NCBI GenBank assembly: GCA_964422465.1
Contig: CAYRBD010000003.1
Location: forward strand, 1 to 64,000
Direction: 5' to 3'
Origin: FW021-bin31 sp964422465
Lineage (GTDB): Bacteria; Bacteroidota; Bacteroidia; Chitinophagales; Chitinophagaceae
Length of the DNA: 64,000 bases
Made by a program: the position numbers and the translations under genes. The notes beneath the pieces were generated by a model, which saw only the letters and a list, made by a program, of their open reading frames with translations, was not told where the DNA came from and did no database searches. Positions 1 to 8,900 of the stretch are shown here, one piece after another (the stretch's first letter is position 1; every line of letters starts with the position of its first letter).

Positions 1-1044
1 ATTTCCAGGCAAACTGATATTGGCCTTGATGCTTTCTTTTTGAATAACAGGCTTAGTCTGACCGCCGATTATTTCAGGAGAGTTACCGAGCGTATGATAG
101 AACAAATCCCGGTACCTTCTACTGCCGGAATTCAATACGGCCCTTACATTAACCTGCCGGGAACCGCCCGGGACATAGGATGGGAGTTGGCATTGGGCTA
201 CCATAGTAACCCCGGCCGCAAACTTACCTATAATGTAAGTATGAATTTATCCAGCGTGAAGAACAAAGTTATTTCATTAGATAACAAGCTTTTCCCTAAT
301 GGCATCGGCGGATACTATGAAGTTCGGGCCACGCTCGATCCCATACGAACCATAGCCGGCCAGCCCCTGTTTTCTTATTACGTATTGCAGTCCGAAGGTA
401 CGTTTAAGAGTCAGCAGGAGGTGGATAGCTATGTAAATAAAGAGGGAGAAAAAATACAACCTTTTGCAAAGCCCGGAGATTTAAAATTTTTTGATGCCAA
501 CGGCGATGGGAAAATAAGCCCGGAAGACCGAGTCTATAGGGGCAGCGCCTTCCCTGACTTTAGTTATGGTTTAAATGCTAATTTCAGTTACCACAATTTT
601 GATTTAAATTTATTTATTCAGGGCGTATCTGGAAATAGATTATTCAACGCCATAAAATTCACGGGGCTAAATGCCAGTCAGCAGGGGTACAACATGCTAA
701 AGGAGATATTGCATGCCTGGAGCCCGGATAACCCCAATTCCAATATTCCCAGAATATCAGCTTCGGATCCCAATAATAATTTTGGAAGGGCTTCTACCTT
801 TTATATTGAAAACGGCTCCTATGCCAGGTTGAAAAACATTACGCTTGGATATACCTTGCCTGATAAGATAAGTGAAAAGTTACATATACATTCTCTTAGA
901 ATTTACCTTACCGGGCAAAATGTGTTTACGCTTACCAACTATAGTGGGTTTGATCCAGAAGTGGGAATGGATACTTATGGGGTGGATTTAGGAAGGTATC
1001 CTGTAGCCAGGGCTTTCCTGTTTGGAATTAATTTAAACTTATAA
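1..1044 (+). CDS. SusC/RagA-family TonB-dependent receptor, C-terminal part
   Basis: This is the 3' end of an outer-membrane SusC-type transporter that imports glycan oligomers with a SusD lipoprotein and TonB energy. The reading frame is open from the first base of the window, so the start lies outside. What remains is the late beta-barrel: repeated amphipathic strands, the segment around DANGDGKISPEDR (a Ca-binding-like DxNxDG motif common in late SusC barrels), and a C-terminal strand ending in aromatic and Leu residues (FGINLNL) typical of outer-membrane insertion signals. The SusD partner follows 22 bp downstream. The plug, the CarboxypepD_reg domain and any STN domain are not visible. 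Family assignment is firm; substrate is unknown. Confidence 0.93.
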   Translation: MSRQTDIGLDAFFLNNRLSLTADYFRRVTERMIEQIPVPSTAGIQYGPYINLPGTARDIGWELALGYHSNPGRKLTYNVSMNLSSVKNKVISLDNKLFPNGIGGYYEVRATLDPIRTIAGQPLFSYYVLQSEGTFKSQQEVDSYVNKEGEKIQPFAKPGDLKFFDANGDGKISPEDRVYRGSAFPDFSYGLNANFSYHNFDLNLFIQGVSGNRLFNAIKFTGLNASQQGYNMLKEILHAWSPDNPNSNIPRISASDPNNNFGRASTFYIENGSYARLKNITLGYTLPDKISEKLHIHSLRIYLTGQNVFTLTNYSGFDPEVGMDTYGVDLGRYPVARAFLFGINLNL

Positions 1045-1066
1045 TATCCCAAAACAATAAAAGATT

Positions 1067-2584
1067 ATGAAACGATCTCTTTATAAGATTGCAATGTTCG
1101 TTGTAATAGTTGCAATGATAAGCAGTTGTTCTGATAAGGCGTTGGATTTAATCCCTCAGGGCGCCCCTGTATCTGCTACCTTCTGGAAATCCTCAGATGA
1201 TGCCGTCTCGGCTTATAATTCTTTATTTTCTCCTTTTAATAATTATGAAGAGTTTTATGGAAGGGGCTATATGTGGTATATAGATGCCGGACCGGATATG
1301 GTGCCGGGCAGGTCCAATTCAGCGGCTGAAAATATTAAGAATTTTAACCCTGCTGCAGCCACTGCAAGCTATGTGCAGGATCAGTGGAAAATGCGTTATT
1401 TGGTGATCAAACGGGCAAATGATATTATTAAGCACCTGCCGGAGATGGATATTGAAGAAAACCTGAAAAATAGAATCCTGGGCTCAGCTTACTTTTTGAG
1501 CGGTCTGATGTATTTTGAATTAACTTATACTTATGGTGACAGCAATGGAGGGGTTCCGATAGTAGATACGAGTGCGACTGCTACAACAGATTATTACATA
1601 CCACGTACTGAAAATGCAAAAATAAATTATGATTACATAGAAGGGCTATGGAAAAGAGCGGCTGAATTGTTGCCTTTTTTCCAGGAACTAGATCCTTCGG
1701 ACTATGGTAGTCCGCATAAAGTAGCGGTGTGGGCTTATATGGCAAAAATGTTTTTGTATGAAAAGGAATATGCAGAATCCGAAAAGTATGCCGATAGTGT
1801 GATTCAATTCGGGAACCGGCATTTGGAAGCCAATTTCAGGGATGCGTTTTCCGTTGATCATAATTGGGGACCTGAGTATATTTGGTCGGTGGTTAGTACG
1901 GCAGGTGCTGAAGGAGGAGGCAGTGAGCTTCCTGGGGTTATGCTGGAGAATAAAGGATGGGGGGAATATAACGGTTGGGGCTATTTTCAACCTACAAAAG
2001 AATTGTATGATTTATATCAGCCCGGGGATGAAAGGAGAGCGGCTACCATCCTGAAGAAAGGAGATCATTTTACTTATTTTGGTGAGGATATGGTTTATGA
2101 ATCTGTTAATAGCCTTACCGGCTACCAGTTTAATAAGTACATGGAACCTTTTAGTTATCCTAACCTGGAGCATGTTAGCCCCAATGGTAATTTCCCTACT
2201 ACGGATCTGAATGTTCCTTTGTTCAGGTATGCCGATTTACTCCTGATAAAAGCAGAAGATGAATTGATGCAAGGCAAAAACGGGGATAAAGAAATTAATC
2301 TGATAAGGAATAGAGCAGGTTTACCCTCCATAACGGGAGCGACGATGCAAGATTTAAAGCGGGAGCGAAGGTGTGAACTTGCCGGAGAATTTGCTAATAC
2401 GTATTTTGATCTTGTAAGGTGGGGAGATGCAAAAGTAGAATGTTCAAAGCCATTGCATGGTGCTGATGGACACGAAGTCTGGCCCGAAAGACGTTTTGAT
2501 CCATCATACATGAATGTCTGGCCGGTACCGCAAAGTGAAATTGATAACAGTGGAGGGGTGGTGAAGCAAAGCCCCGGTTGGTGA
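1067..2584 (+). CDS. SusD/RagB-family nutrient-binding outer membrane lipoprotein
   Basis: This is a cell-surface glycan-binding lipoprotein that forms the lid of the upstream SusC transporter. It has a lipoprotein signal with the lipobox Cys at residue 21 (MISSC), followed by the usual start of mature SusD proteins (DKALDLIPQGAPVSATFWKS). The SusD-like TPR helical region is visible in the middle. The C-terminal signature is present: RRCELAGEFANTYFDLVRWGDA, then VWPVPQSEIDNSGG. Length of 505 aa is normal. It is translationally close to susC and certainly in the same operon. No degradative enzyme follows on this strand, so the substrate cannot be predicted. Confidence 0.95.
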   Translation: MKRSLYKIAMFVVIVAMISSCSDKALDLIPQGAPVSATFWKSSDDAVSAYNSLFSPFNNYEEFYGRGYMWYIDAGPDMVPGRSNSAAENIKNFNPAAATASYVQDQWKMRYLVIKRANDIIKHLPEMDIEENLKNRILGSAYFLSGLMYFELTYTYGDSNGGVPIVDTSATATTDYYIPRTENAKINYDYIEGLWKRAAELLPFFQELDPSDYGSPHKVAVWAYMAKMFLYEKEYAESEKYADSVIQFGNRHLEANFRDAFSVDHNWGPEYIWSVVSTAGAEGGGSELPGVMLENKGWGEYNGWGYFQPTKELYDLYQPGDERRAATILKKGDHFTYFGEDMVYESVNSLTGYQFNKYMEPFSYPNLEHVSPNGNFPTTDLNVPLFRYADLLLIKAEDELMQGKNGDKEINLIRNRAGLPSITGATMQDLKRERRCELAGEFANTYFDLVRWGDAKVECSKPLHGADGHEVWPERRFDPSYMNVWPVPQSEIDNSGGVVKQSPGW

Positions 2585-2628
2585 TAGTCCGGAAACAGCT
2601 AAAATTGTACATTCTATTATTTTGAAAT

Positions 2629-2875
2629 ATGCTTGTCAGAAAAGGGTATAAAATAGAAATCTTCTTGTGCCTTGTTTGTTTCTTTTTGATACCCAAAATG
2701 GTATATACTCAAATGGGCGGAAAGAAATAAGATAGAAATTGTGGCTGCTGTTAATAAGTTTCGGTATGCTCATTCAAAAAAACCATTTAAAAAGGCTGAA
2801 GAAGATATTAATCAAATGAAAAAGGAAGGAGTTACTCATTTTCAAATAGATTCTGAGTTCGATAGCCTGTTTTAA
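2629..2875 (+). pseudogene. Possible remnant of a small secreted-protein gene, two frames
   Basis: The roughly 330-bp space between susD and the convergent ThuA gene holds no intact gene. A 33-codon frame (2629-2730) encodes a hydrophobic signal-like peptide (FLCLVCFFLIPKMVYTQ). A different frame, open from about 2690 to 2875, encodes a plausible hydrophilic tail (KKPFKKAEEDINQMKKEGV). Joined by a frameshift near 2700 they would resemble a small exported protein of about 80 aa. I recognise no family, and chance open frames are possible. Confidence 0.25.
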
Positions 2876-2915
2876 AAGTTTAAAACTTGTGATAATAATT
2901 GCAGAAACAAAGGCT

Positions 2916-5900
2916 TTATTTGCCCTCTACCAGGATTCTGCTGATTCCTAATACCCCTTCTTCATTGGTATCCTTCTTTTGAAATACAAAATAGAGGTTG
3001 TGCAATTGATTATCTTGAACCGCAACAACCGGAATAGTTGCATGAGCCATTTTCATTGGAACTGCATTTTTACCGATAGTTGCAGACCCTAATAAGGCGC
3101 CATCCGGTTGATCCTGGTGAATTTCTACTTTCCATCCTGCCTTTAAAGGATGCTGAATCCCAAAATACAGGTTGAATGCGGAAATGTCTTTTAAACTCAA
3201 CTCTGGGAACGAAAGCCATCCGGTATTGCTGTTGATTATTTTTAGCTCCTGATTGTTATAATTCATTGCTGTAACTCCGGAAGATGTTTTTGCATCGGCA
3301 ACTTCCAGGAGAGGAGAGCGGAGCTTGAGAACACCAGATCCGGTCAGGGCAGGCACTGCCCCTTCTCCCCTGTCTGTATAAGTGGCAGAGATCAGCAATA
3401 CGCCCTGATCATTTAATTTAAATTTCTTTCCGGGAGTAAAGCTCCCTTCCAACGGCAACGAAGCCTTTTCATGATGTTCATCCGATAGGGACAGTATCCA
3501 CGTTACAATGGTTTTAGCATCAGAAACAGACAAGCCGGGATGTGCAGACATGGCAGTTTCTCCCCAGTTGCCGCTTCCGCCTTTGATGATCTTTTTAGAT
3601 AAAAGAGCTAAGGCTTTGGGTTTGTTTTCTCCATAGCGAAGTGCAACCTGCCTGAAAGAGGGGCCAATGGATTTTGCATCCACTTTATGACAGGATTGAC
3701 AGTCTAAAGATTCCATAATACTTTTCCCGGATAAGGGGGCCGCGATGCCGGAAGCCAGGGCTGCTTTATCCGGGCTTTCCAGATAATTTACCTGAACAAA
3801 TACAGCATCAGGATCAATGGAGCCGTCTTCTTTATCTGTTACCTTGACCTTATAATGAAGGGGATGATCAGGAAAATAAAAAGAGGAATTACCGGTTGTT
3901 TGGATATTCACCTTAGGAACGCTGTTTCCTGCATAAATACGAATATTTTCACTCGTTGTCTCCGCGCCATTTCCATCGGAAACCGTAACAGAAACCGGAT
4001 AAACTCCTGCTTTTTGATAAGTATGTTCAAGGTTAGAACTGTCAGAATTTTGCCGGGTACCATCTCCGAAATTGAGTGTATATTTTAACTTATCACCGTC
4101 AGGGTCTGTTGAGCCGGCGGCAGAAACCTTAACCTGTAAAGGCAGCGCTCCGGAGGTTTGATTTACTTTTATTTTGGCTATCGGCGGCCGGTTGCCACTG
4201 TTAAAACTGATCACGGATAAGGCAGCATCCGGATTTTTTGAAAACCAACCTTCTCCGTATTCTACAATGTACATCTTCCCATCAGGGCCCAGTTCCATGT
4301 CGCTGATGTTATGAAAAGTAGTGTGAGGCATGAACGGTTCAATCGTTTGTAAATCACCCGCTTTATTCATCGTGACCACCATAATCCAATTGCGAATCCA
4401 GTCATAGATAAAGAGTTTACCATTGTAATATTGTGGAAAACGGCTGCTGTCAGGATAGTCGCTGACATAGTAAACAGGTCCCCCCATGGCGCAGCGACCC
4501 CCTTTGCCAAGAATGGGGAAGTCCGGAGATTCTGCATAAGGATACCAGATGAATGCCGGTTGGGCGGGAGGTAGATTCTTAATTCCGGTGTTGTTCCGGG
4601 AATTGTTTACTACATGCTCCGGATCAAAAGCCGGCCCGGATTCTCCTGTAGCATAATTGTATTCATGATAGGCATAATTGTCTCCCACGAAGTAAGGCCA
4701 GCCAAAATTCCCTGCTTTTCGGGCCTGATTAAATTCGTCATATCCTCTGGGGCCTCTTGTTTCTAAGCTGTCGTTTGCGGCATCAGGGCCTACTTCTCCC
4801 CAATACAGATAGCCGGTATGTTTATCTACTGAAATCCGGTAAGGATTGCGATCACCCATTACATATATTTCAGGACGGGTTTTTGGTGTGCCTTCAGGGA
4901 AAAGGTTCCCTTTTGGAATGCTGTAACTACCATCTTCGTTTACGTGAATACGTAGGATCTTCCCTCTCAGGTCATTGGAATTTCCTGCCGCGCGGCGATC
5001 ATCATAATGTTCAAAGCCAGGCCGGTCATCTAATGGAGAAAAGCCGTGAAGGTTAATTGGATAAGCCTTTCCCGTTTTGGGGTCTTTTTCATCAAAAGGA
5101 GTGGTGTTGTCGCCAACAGAAAGATACAGGTTGTCATCCGCATCAAAGGCAATAGAACCTCCGGTGTGGCAACAGATTTCCCGCCGGGTATGCACTTCCA
5201 ATATAGTTTGTTCTGATTTCAGGTCAAATTTTCCATCCTGGAATTTGAAACGCGACAGGCGGTCAACAGAGGTATCAACGGGCGAATAATATACATAAAT
5301 CCAATGATTCTTGGCATAATGTGGATCTGCCTGCAGCCCCAGTAATCCCATTTCTACGTTGACCCCCTTGGTATGGAGCGTGTGATGGTAAACCTCTAGT
5401 TGAGCCACTTTTTTAATAGAATGGTCTTTTCGGTTGTAATACTTTAAACCGCCTTTTCTTTCTGCTATCAGGATGTTCAGGTTGGGCAGGATGGTTAATT
5501 CCGTTGGCTCGTCCAAGCCGCCTGCCAGAAAAGTTTTTGAAAACCGGTTTTCGTCCGGTACGCGTAAAGCAGTTGCTTTTTTGTAATTTAATACTTCATT
5601 TTTGTCGATAGCATAATCAATACCGGCCCATAAAAGATCCAAAAATGCCGGTTCTGTATAAGATTCGCTGGTGTGGCCCAGTTCCATATAAAAGGCGCGT
5701 CCCCCATCATAATTATGGTACCAGACCATCGGATGGTTTTCCCCGTTTTTCCCTCCTTCATAGCTTGTTTCATCGATGCTCACCAGAACATGCACATCTT
5801 CCGGAGGTTTCCTGAAATTGTACCATTCATCTTTCCTGATCCACGGATTGGGTAAGGAATCCGTAACTGGAAATTTGGCATCTTTATGAATAATAAGTTT

Positions 5901-6329
5901 GGCCTGTTGCGGGCGGGGATGGTTTTCAAAATAGGCCCCCACTAATTTTCCATACCAAGGCCAGTGATATTCACAGTCGGAAGCAGCATGGACTCCTACA
6001 TAACCACCACCTGCCTGAATATACCGTTGGAAGTCTGCTTGTTGATAATTATTTAAAACATCTCCTGTTGTATTCAAAAAAATAACCGCTGCATATTTTT
6101 TCAGCGAGTCTTCCGTAAAAAAACGGGCGTCGGAGGTCGTATCTACCCGGAAATGGCGTTCATTCCCCATCTTTTGAATGGTTTTTACACCATCCGGTAT
6201 AGATGCATGGTGAAAACCTGCTGTTTTGGTAAATACCAGCACCCTGGGTTCGCCCGGGCGCTTTTGAGAGCAACTGACTATCAGAGTGGTTAAAAATAGT
6301 GCTAAAACAAGGATTCCCTTTCTTTTCAT
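2916..6329 (-). CDS. ThuA / sugar dehydrogenase / PKD / cytochrome c multidomain lipoprotein
   Basis: This is a large exported protein of 1137 aa with a lipobox Cys at residue 20 (LIVSC). Domains in order are: ThuA-like (about 28-245, a glutamine-amidotransferase-like fold used in sugar metabolism); a six-bladed propeller of the glucose/sorbosone dehydrogenase type (about 260-690, with GDRNPYRI and GRCAMGGPVYY); a PKD domain (about 700-790, with DPDGDKLKYTLNFGDG); a cytochrome c domain with heme motif CQSCH at residues 877-881; and a C-terminal CBM6-like beta-sandwich. The propeller family oxidises sugars with PQQ, and the fused cytochrome would accept the electrons. This fused architecture recurs in Bacteroidota. 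It probably acts on the cell surface or in the periplasm; the substrate is unknown. Confidence 0.9.
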   Translation of the reverse strand: MKRKGILVLALFLTTLIVSCSQKRPGEPRVLVFTKTAGFHHASIPDGVKTIQKMGNERHFRVDTTSDARFFTEDSLKKYAAVIFLNTTGDVLNNYQQADFQRYIQAGGGYVGVHAASDCEYHWPWYGKLVGAYFENHPRPQQAKLIIHKDAKFPVTDSLPNPWIRKDEWYNFRKPPEDVHVLVSIDETSYEGGKNGENHPMVWYHNYDGGRAFYMELGHTSESYTEPAFLDLLWAGIDYAIDKNEVLNYKKATALRVPDENRFSKTFLAGGLDEPTELTILPNLNILIAERKGGLKYYNRKDHSIKKVAQLEVYHHTLHTKGVNVEMGLLGLQADPHYAKNHWIYVYYSPVDTSVDRLSRFKFQDGKFDLKSEQTILEVHTRREICCHTGGSIAFDADDNLYLSVGDNTTPFDEKDPKTGKAYPINLHGFSPLDDRPGFEHYDDRRAAGNSNDLRGKILRIHVNEDGSYSIPKGNLFPEGTPKTRPEIYVMGDRNPYRISVDKHTGYLYWGEVGPDAANDSLETRGPRGYDEFNQARKAGNFGWPYFVGDNYAYHEYNYATGESGPAFDPEHVVNNSRNNTGIKNLPPAQPAFIWYPYAESPDFPILGKGGRCAMGGPVYYVSDYPDSSRFPQYYNGKLFIYDWIRNWIMVVTMNKAGDLQTIEPFMPHTTFHNISDMELGPDGKMYIVEYGEGWFSKNPDAALSVISFNSGNRPPIAKIKVNQTSGALPLQVKVSAAGSTDPDGDKLKYTLNFGDGTRQNSDSSNLEHTYQKAGVYPVSVTVSDGNGAETTSENIRIYAGNSVPKVNIQTTGNSSFYFPDHPLHYKVKVTDKEDGSIDPDAVFVQVNYLESPDKAALASGIAAPLSGKSIMESLDCQSCHKVDAKSIGPSFRQVALRYGENKPKALALLSKKIIKGGSGNWGETAMSAHPGLSVSDAKTIVTWILSLSDEHHEKASLPLEGSFTPGKKFKLNDQGVLLISATYTDRGEGAVPALTGSGVLKLRSPLLEVADAKTSSGVTAMNYNNQELKIINSNTGWLSFPELSLKDISAFNLYFGIQHPLKAGWKVEIHQDQPDGALLGSATIGKNAVPMKMAHATIPVVAVQDNQLHNLYFVFQKKDTNEEGVLGISRILVEGK

Positions 6330-6403
6330 AAAACTGTTTGTTTAAAAACACTGCGGCAAGGTACAAACCGGTTATGAAAAGTGCAAGTGTTTGATGGTAT
6401 ATT

Positions 6404-6928
6404 TTAATCCAGGTAGGCGCCTTTTATTTCTCCCTCAGCGATGTCCACTGTAACATTCTCCTGTAGGGTAGTGGACAAAAGGTAACCCGTATAATCCACG
6501 GAAATAGGGAAGGATTTGTGCATACGGTCAATTAATACGGCGGTTTGCAACCTTTTAGGCAGAACCTTCATGAAGGGAAGCATTCCATAAAATAAAGTAC
6601 GACCTGAATTGGCAACATCATCTACCATCACGATGCATTTTCCCCTGCAATCGGCCTTCCCTTTTAAAGTTGCATTTAAAGGATTTTCTTTGTCGAGTTG
6701 TATTTCTAAGGAGATGATATTCAAAGGGGTAATTTGTTTCAATTTTTCGACCAGCAGCCTGGAAACGGCGCTTCCTCTGTTGATGATACCCGCCAGGATG
6801 AGTTCTTCTTCAGAAGCATTATTTTCATAAATTTCATAAGCCATCCGGAGGATTTTCCGTTCAATGGTAGCCTTGTCTAGAATGAGGGAAGCCCCATTGT
6901 TTATTAATTCAGAGGTATTCATACTCAT
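6404..6928 (-). CDS. PyrR-like phosphoribosyltransferase
   Basis: This 174-aa type I phosphoribosyltransferase has its PRPP-binding loop at residues 99-112 (IVMVDDVANSGRTL), the family hallmark. An early flexible-loop segment (GIINRGSAVSRLL) and the PyrR-like LIDRMHKSFPISVDYTG block give closest resemblance to PyrR-type uracil phosphoribosyltransferases. PyrR proteins make UMP from uracil and PRPP and in some bacteria regulate pyr mRNA. No pyr genes are adjacent, so a regulatory role is not supported here. Two in-frame Met codons lie at the start (M1 and M3). The gene is divergent from the Fe-S gene at 6985, across only 56 bp. Confidence 0.85.
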   Translation of the reverse strand: MSMNTSELINNGASLILDKATIERKILRMAYEIYENNASEEELILAGIINRGSAVSRLLVEKLKQITPLNIISLEIQLDKENPLNATLKGKADCRGKCIVMVDDVANSGRTLFYGMLPFMKVLPKRLQTAVLIDRMHKSFPISVDYTGYLLSTTLQENVTVDIAEGEIKGAYLD

Positions 6929-6984
6929 AATTTATTTTTTTATCCTAAACTATTTTAGTTAATTAGCCTTTCCAAAACAAGAAC

Positions 6985-8295
6985 ATGCATCTTCTTCAAC
7001 AGGTTTTATTTGTTGTTTTATTCATCGTGGCTATAACTTTATTCGTCCGAAAGGTAAAACAAATCAGGCAAAATATTCTGCTTGGCCGCGATGAAAAGAT
7101 CAACGACCATAAAAAGGCACGCTGGCGGCAGGTACTCCTGTTGGCCCTGGGGCAAAAAAAGATGTTTCGCAACTGGATTCCCGCAATTCTGCATTTCTTT
7201 GTCTATGCCGGCTTTATTATTATTAATATTGAAATTTTAGAGATTATTCTGGATGGGCTGACGGGCAGCCACCGGATGTTTTATCCGCTTATGGGCAAGC
7301 TGTATAATGTATTGATCGGCTGTTTTGAAATATTGGCCGTGTTGGTGATCATCGGCTGTATTCTTTTTCTGATCAGAAGAAATGTACTGAAGATCCGTCG
7401 TTTTGAAAGCCGGGAAATGACTTCCTGGCCAAAGTCGGATGCCAACTACATTCTGATTATGGAAATTATTCTGATGCTGCTGTTCCTGACCATGAACAGT
7501 TCTGATCAGGCTCTTCAGGCTCATAATGTTGCTTATTACAGGCAGACCGGTCCTTTCTGGATCAGTTCTCTGCTGGCGCCCTGGTTTGAGTCGCTATCTA
7601 ACGGTACGTTGATTGGAGTGGAACGCGGGGCATGGTGGCTACATATTGCGGGTGTGTTGTTTTTCATGAATTATCTGCCTTATTCCAAACATTTCCACAT
7701 CATCCTGGCTTTCCCGAATGCATATTATAATTCGCTGGAGCCCAAAGGAAAGATGCACAACATGCCTGAAATTCAGAGAGAAGTAAAACTGATGATGGAG
7801 CCGGATTCGGGAGATACAGAAGAAGAGCCGCCGGAAAAATTCGGAGCAAAGGATGTACAGGACCTGTCCTGGAAAAATATCATGGATGCCTATACCTGTA
7901 CGGAATGTGGCCGATGTACCGCTGCCTGTCCGGCAAACCAGACAGGGAAGCTTCTGTCCCCGCGTAAAATTATGATGGATACCCGGGACCGCGCAGAAGA
8001 AGTTGGGAAAATTATCAATAAAGAAGGCGCGTTTAAAGAGGATGGTAAAACTCTTTTGCATGATTACATAACGCCGGAAGAGCTACATGCCTGCACCACC
8101 TGTAATGCCTGCGTAGAAGAATGCCCGGTAAGTATCAATCCGTTGGATATTATTTTACAATTAAGGCGAAATCTGGTTATGGAAGAGGCCAGCGCACCGA
8201 CAGAATGGAATGCCATGTTTACCAATATTGAGACCAATGCGGCGCCCTGGAAGTTTCCGGCGGATGAGCGGAGGAAGTGGGCAGAGGAGGAGTAG
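6985..8295 (+). CDS. Membrane (Fe-S)-binding protein, HdrE/HdrC-like electron transfer
   Basis: This 436-aa protein fuses an N-terminal membrane-cytochrome-like region (several hydrophobic helices within about residues 1-235) to a cytoplasmic ferredoxin domain. Two [4Fe-4S] motifs are clear: CTECGRCTAACP from Cys305 and CTTCNACVEECP from Cys370. This layout matches heterodisulfide-reductase/GlpC-like subunits that pass electrons between the quinone pool and a CCG-domain partner. The partner is the gene at 8901, now separated by an inserted four-helix-bundle gene and repeats. The physiological donor is unknown; in Bacteroidota such pairs are often linked to acyl-CoA or ETF metabolism. Confidence 0.88.
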   Translation: MHLLQQVLFVVLFIVAITLFVRKVKQIRQNILLGRDEKINDHKKARWRQVLLLALGQKKMFRNWIPAILHFFVYAGFIIINIEILEIILDGLTGSHRMFYPLMGKLYNVLIGCFEILAVLVIIGCILFLIRRNVLKIRRFESREMTSWPKSDANYILIMEIILMLLFLTMNSSDQALQAHNVAYYRQTGPFWISSLLAPWFESLSNGTLIGVERGAWWLHIAGVLFFMNYLPYSKHFHIILAFPNAYYNSLEPKGKMHNMPEIQREVKLMMEPDSGDTEEEPPEKFGAKDVQDLSWKNIMDAYTCTECGRCTAACPANQTGKLLSPRKIMMDTRDRAEEVGKIINKEGAFKEDGKTLLHDYITPEELHACTTCNACVEECPVSINPLDIILQLRRNLVMEEASAPTEWNAMFTNIETNAAPWKFPADERRKWAEEE

Positions 8296-8344
8296 CAGTT
8301 GGCAGTTTACAATTGGCAATTTGCAGTTTGCAATTGGCGGTTTA
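8295..8344. repeat. Left heptamer-like repeat array flanking the four-helix-bundle gene
   Basis: Degenerate 7-base units are packed tandemly, for example GCAGTTGG, CAGTTTAC, AATTGGC, AATTTGC and AGTTTGC. Read on the minus strand the units are AACTGCA, AATTGCC and similar. They begin right at the stop of the upstream Fe-S gene. The same unit, in the opposite orientation, follows the four-helix-bundle gene at 8742. Confidence 0.8.
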
Positions 8345-8366
8345 TTAATTGACAAAGTATGAGATT

Positions 8367-8741
8367 ATGGGAACAATTAAAGATCTTATTGTTTATAAAA
8401 AGGCCTTTGTTCGGGCAATGGATATTTATGAGCTATCCAAATCGTTTCCTAAAGAAGAGAAATACAGCCTGACGGACCAAATGAGACGTTCTTCCAGGTC
8501 TGTATGTGCTAACTTAGCCGAAGCGTATAGAAAAAGAAGATATCCTGCACATTTTGTTGCAAAAATATCCGATGCGGATATGGAAAATACGGAAACAGAA
8601 ACCTGGTTGGATTTTGCCTTAAGTTGTAAGTATATTGAAAAGCAAATCTATAATGTGTTGTGTTCAGAATCGGAGGAAATAGGGAAATTATTGAACCACA
8701 TGATGAATTTTCCTGAAAAGTATGGGGTGAAAAAATCCTGA
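8367..8741 (+). CDS. Four-helix-bundle protein (S23 / 23S rRNA IVS family, Avd-like fold)
   Basis: This small 124-aa protein belongs to the four-helix-bundle family first found in 23S rRNA intervening sequences. Signature pieces are IKDLIVYKKAF, the Tyr-Glu helix (YELSKSFPKEEKYSLTDQMRRSSRSV), and NLAEAY followed by a long helix with the ETETWLDFAL motif. The start is placed at 8367 because the family begins with this MGTIKDL segment; an upstream TTG at 8349 would add six untypical residues. The gene is an insertion between two functionally paired Fe-S genes and is bracketed by inverted heptamer arrays. Related folds serve as Avd accessory proteins in retroelements, but no reverse transcriptase is present here. 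Its function is unknown. Confidence 0.88.
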   Translation: MGTIKDLIVYKKAFVRAMDIYELSKSFPKEEKYSLTDQMRRSSRSVCANLAEAYRKRRYPAHFVAKISDADMENTETETWLDFALSCKYIEKQIYNVLCSESEEIGKLLNHMMNFPEKYGVKKS

Positions 8742-8894
8742 AAACTGCGAACTGCGGACTGCAAACTGNNNNNNNNNNNNNNNNNNNNNNNNNNNNNNNN
8801 NNNNNNNNNNNNNNNNNNNNNNNNNNNNNNNNNNNNNNNNNNNNNNNNNNNNNNNNNNNNNNNNNNNNACTGCAAACTGAGAACTGCAAACTGG
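8742..8894. repeat. Right heptamer-like repeat array, interrupted by assembly gap
   Basis: Tandem units AACTGCG, AACTGCGG, ACTGCAA and ACTG start directly after the four-helix-bundle stop codon. They continue after the gap as ACTGCAA, ACTGAGA, ACTGCAA and ACTGG until 6 bp before the next coding frame. Orientation is opposite to the left array at 8295-8344. The repeat is the likely reason the assembly broke here. Confidence 0.8.
8769..8868. other. Assembly gap (100 N) inside the repeat array
   Basis: Exactly 100 N, the convention for a gap of unknown length. Both edges are the same tandem heptamer, so the missing sequence is probably more repeat, of unknown length. Confidence 0.97.
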
Positions 8895-8900
8895 AAAGAA

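Noticed and set aside
8161..8355. Minus-strand frame beginning with IANCKLPIVNCQL-type repeats
   Set aside because: It is the translation of the heptamer array plus antisense of the Fe-S gene, a common spurious protein in this phylum.
8367..8741. Diversity-generating retroelement (Avd-like protein present)
   Set aside because: No reverse transcriptase, no template/variable repeat pair in the window. The fold relationship alone is not enough.
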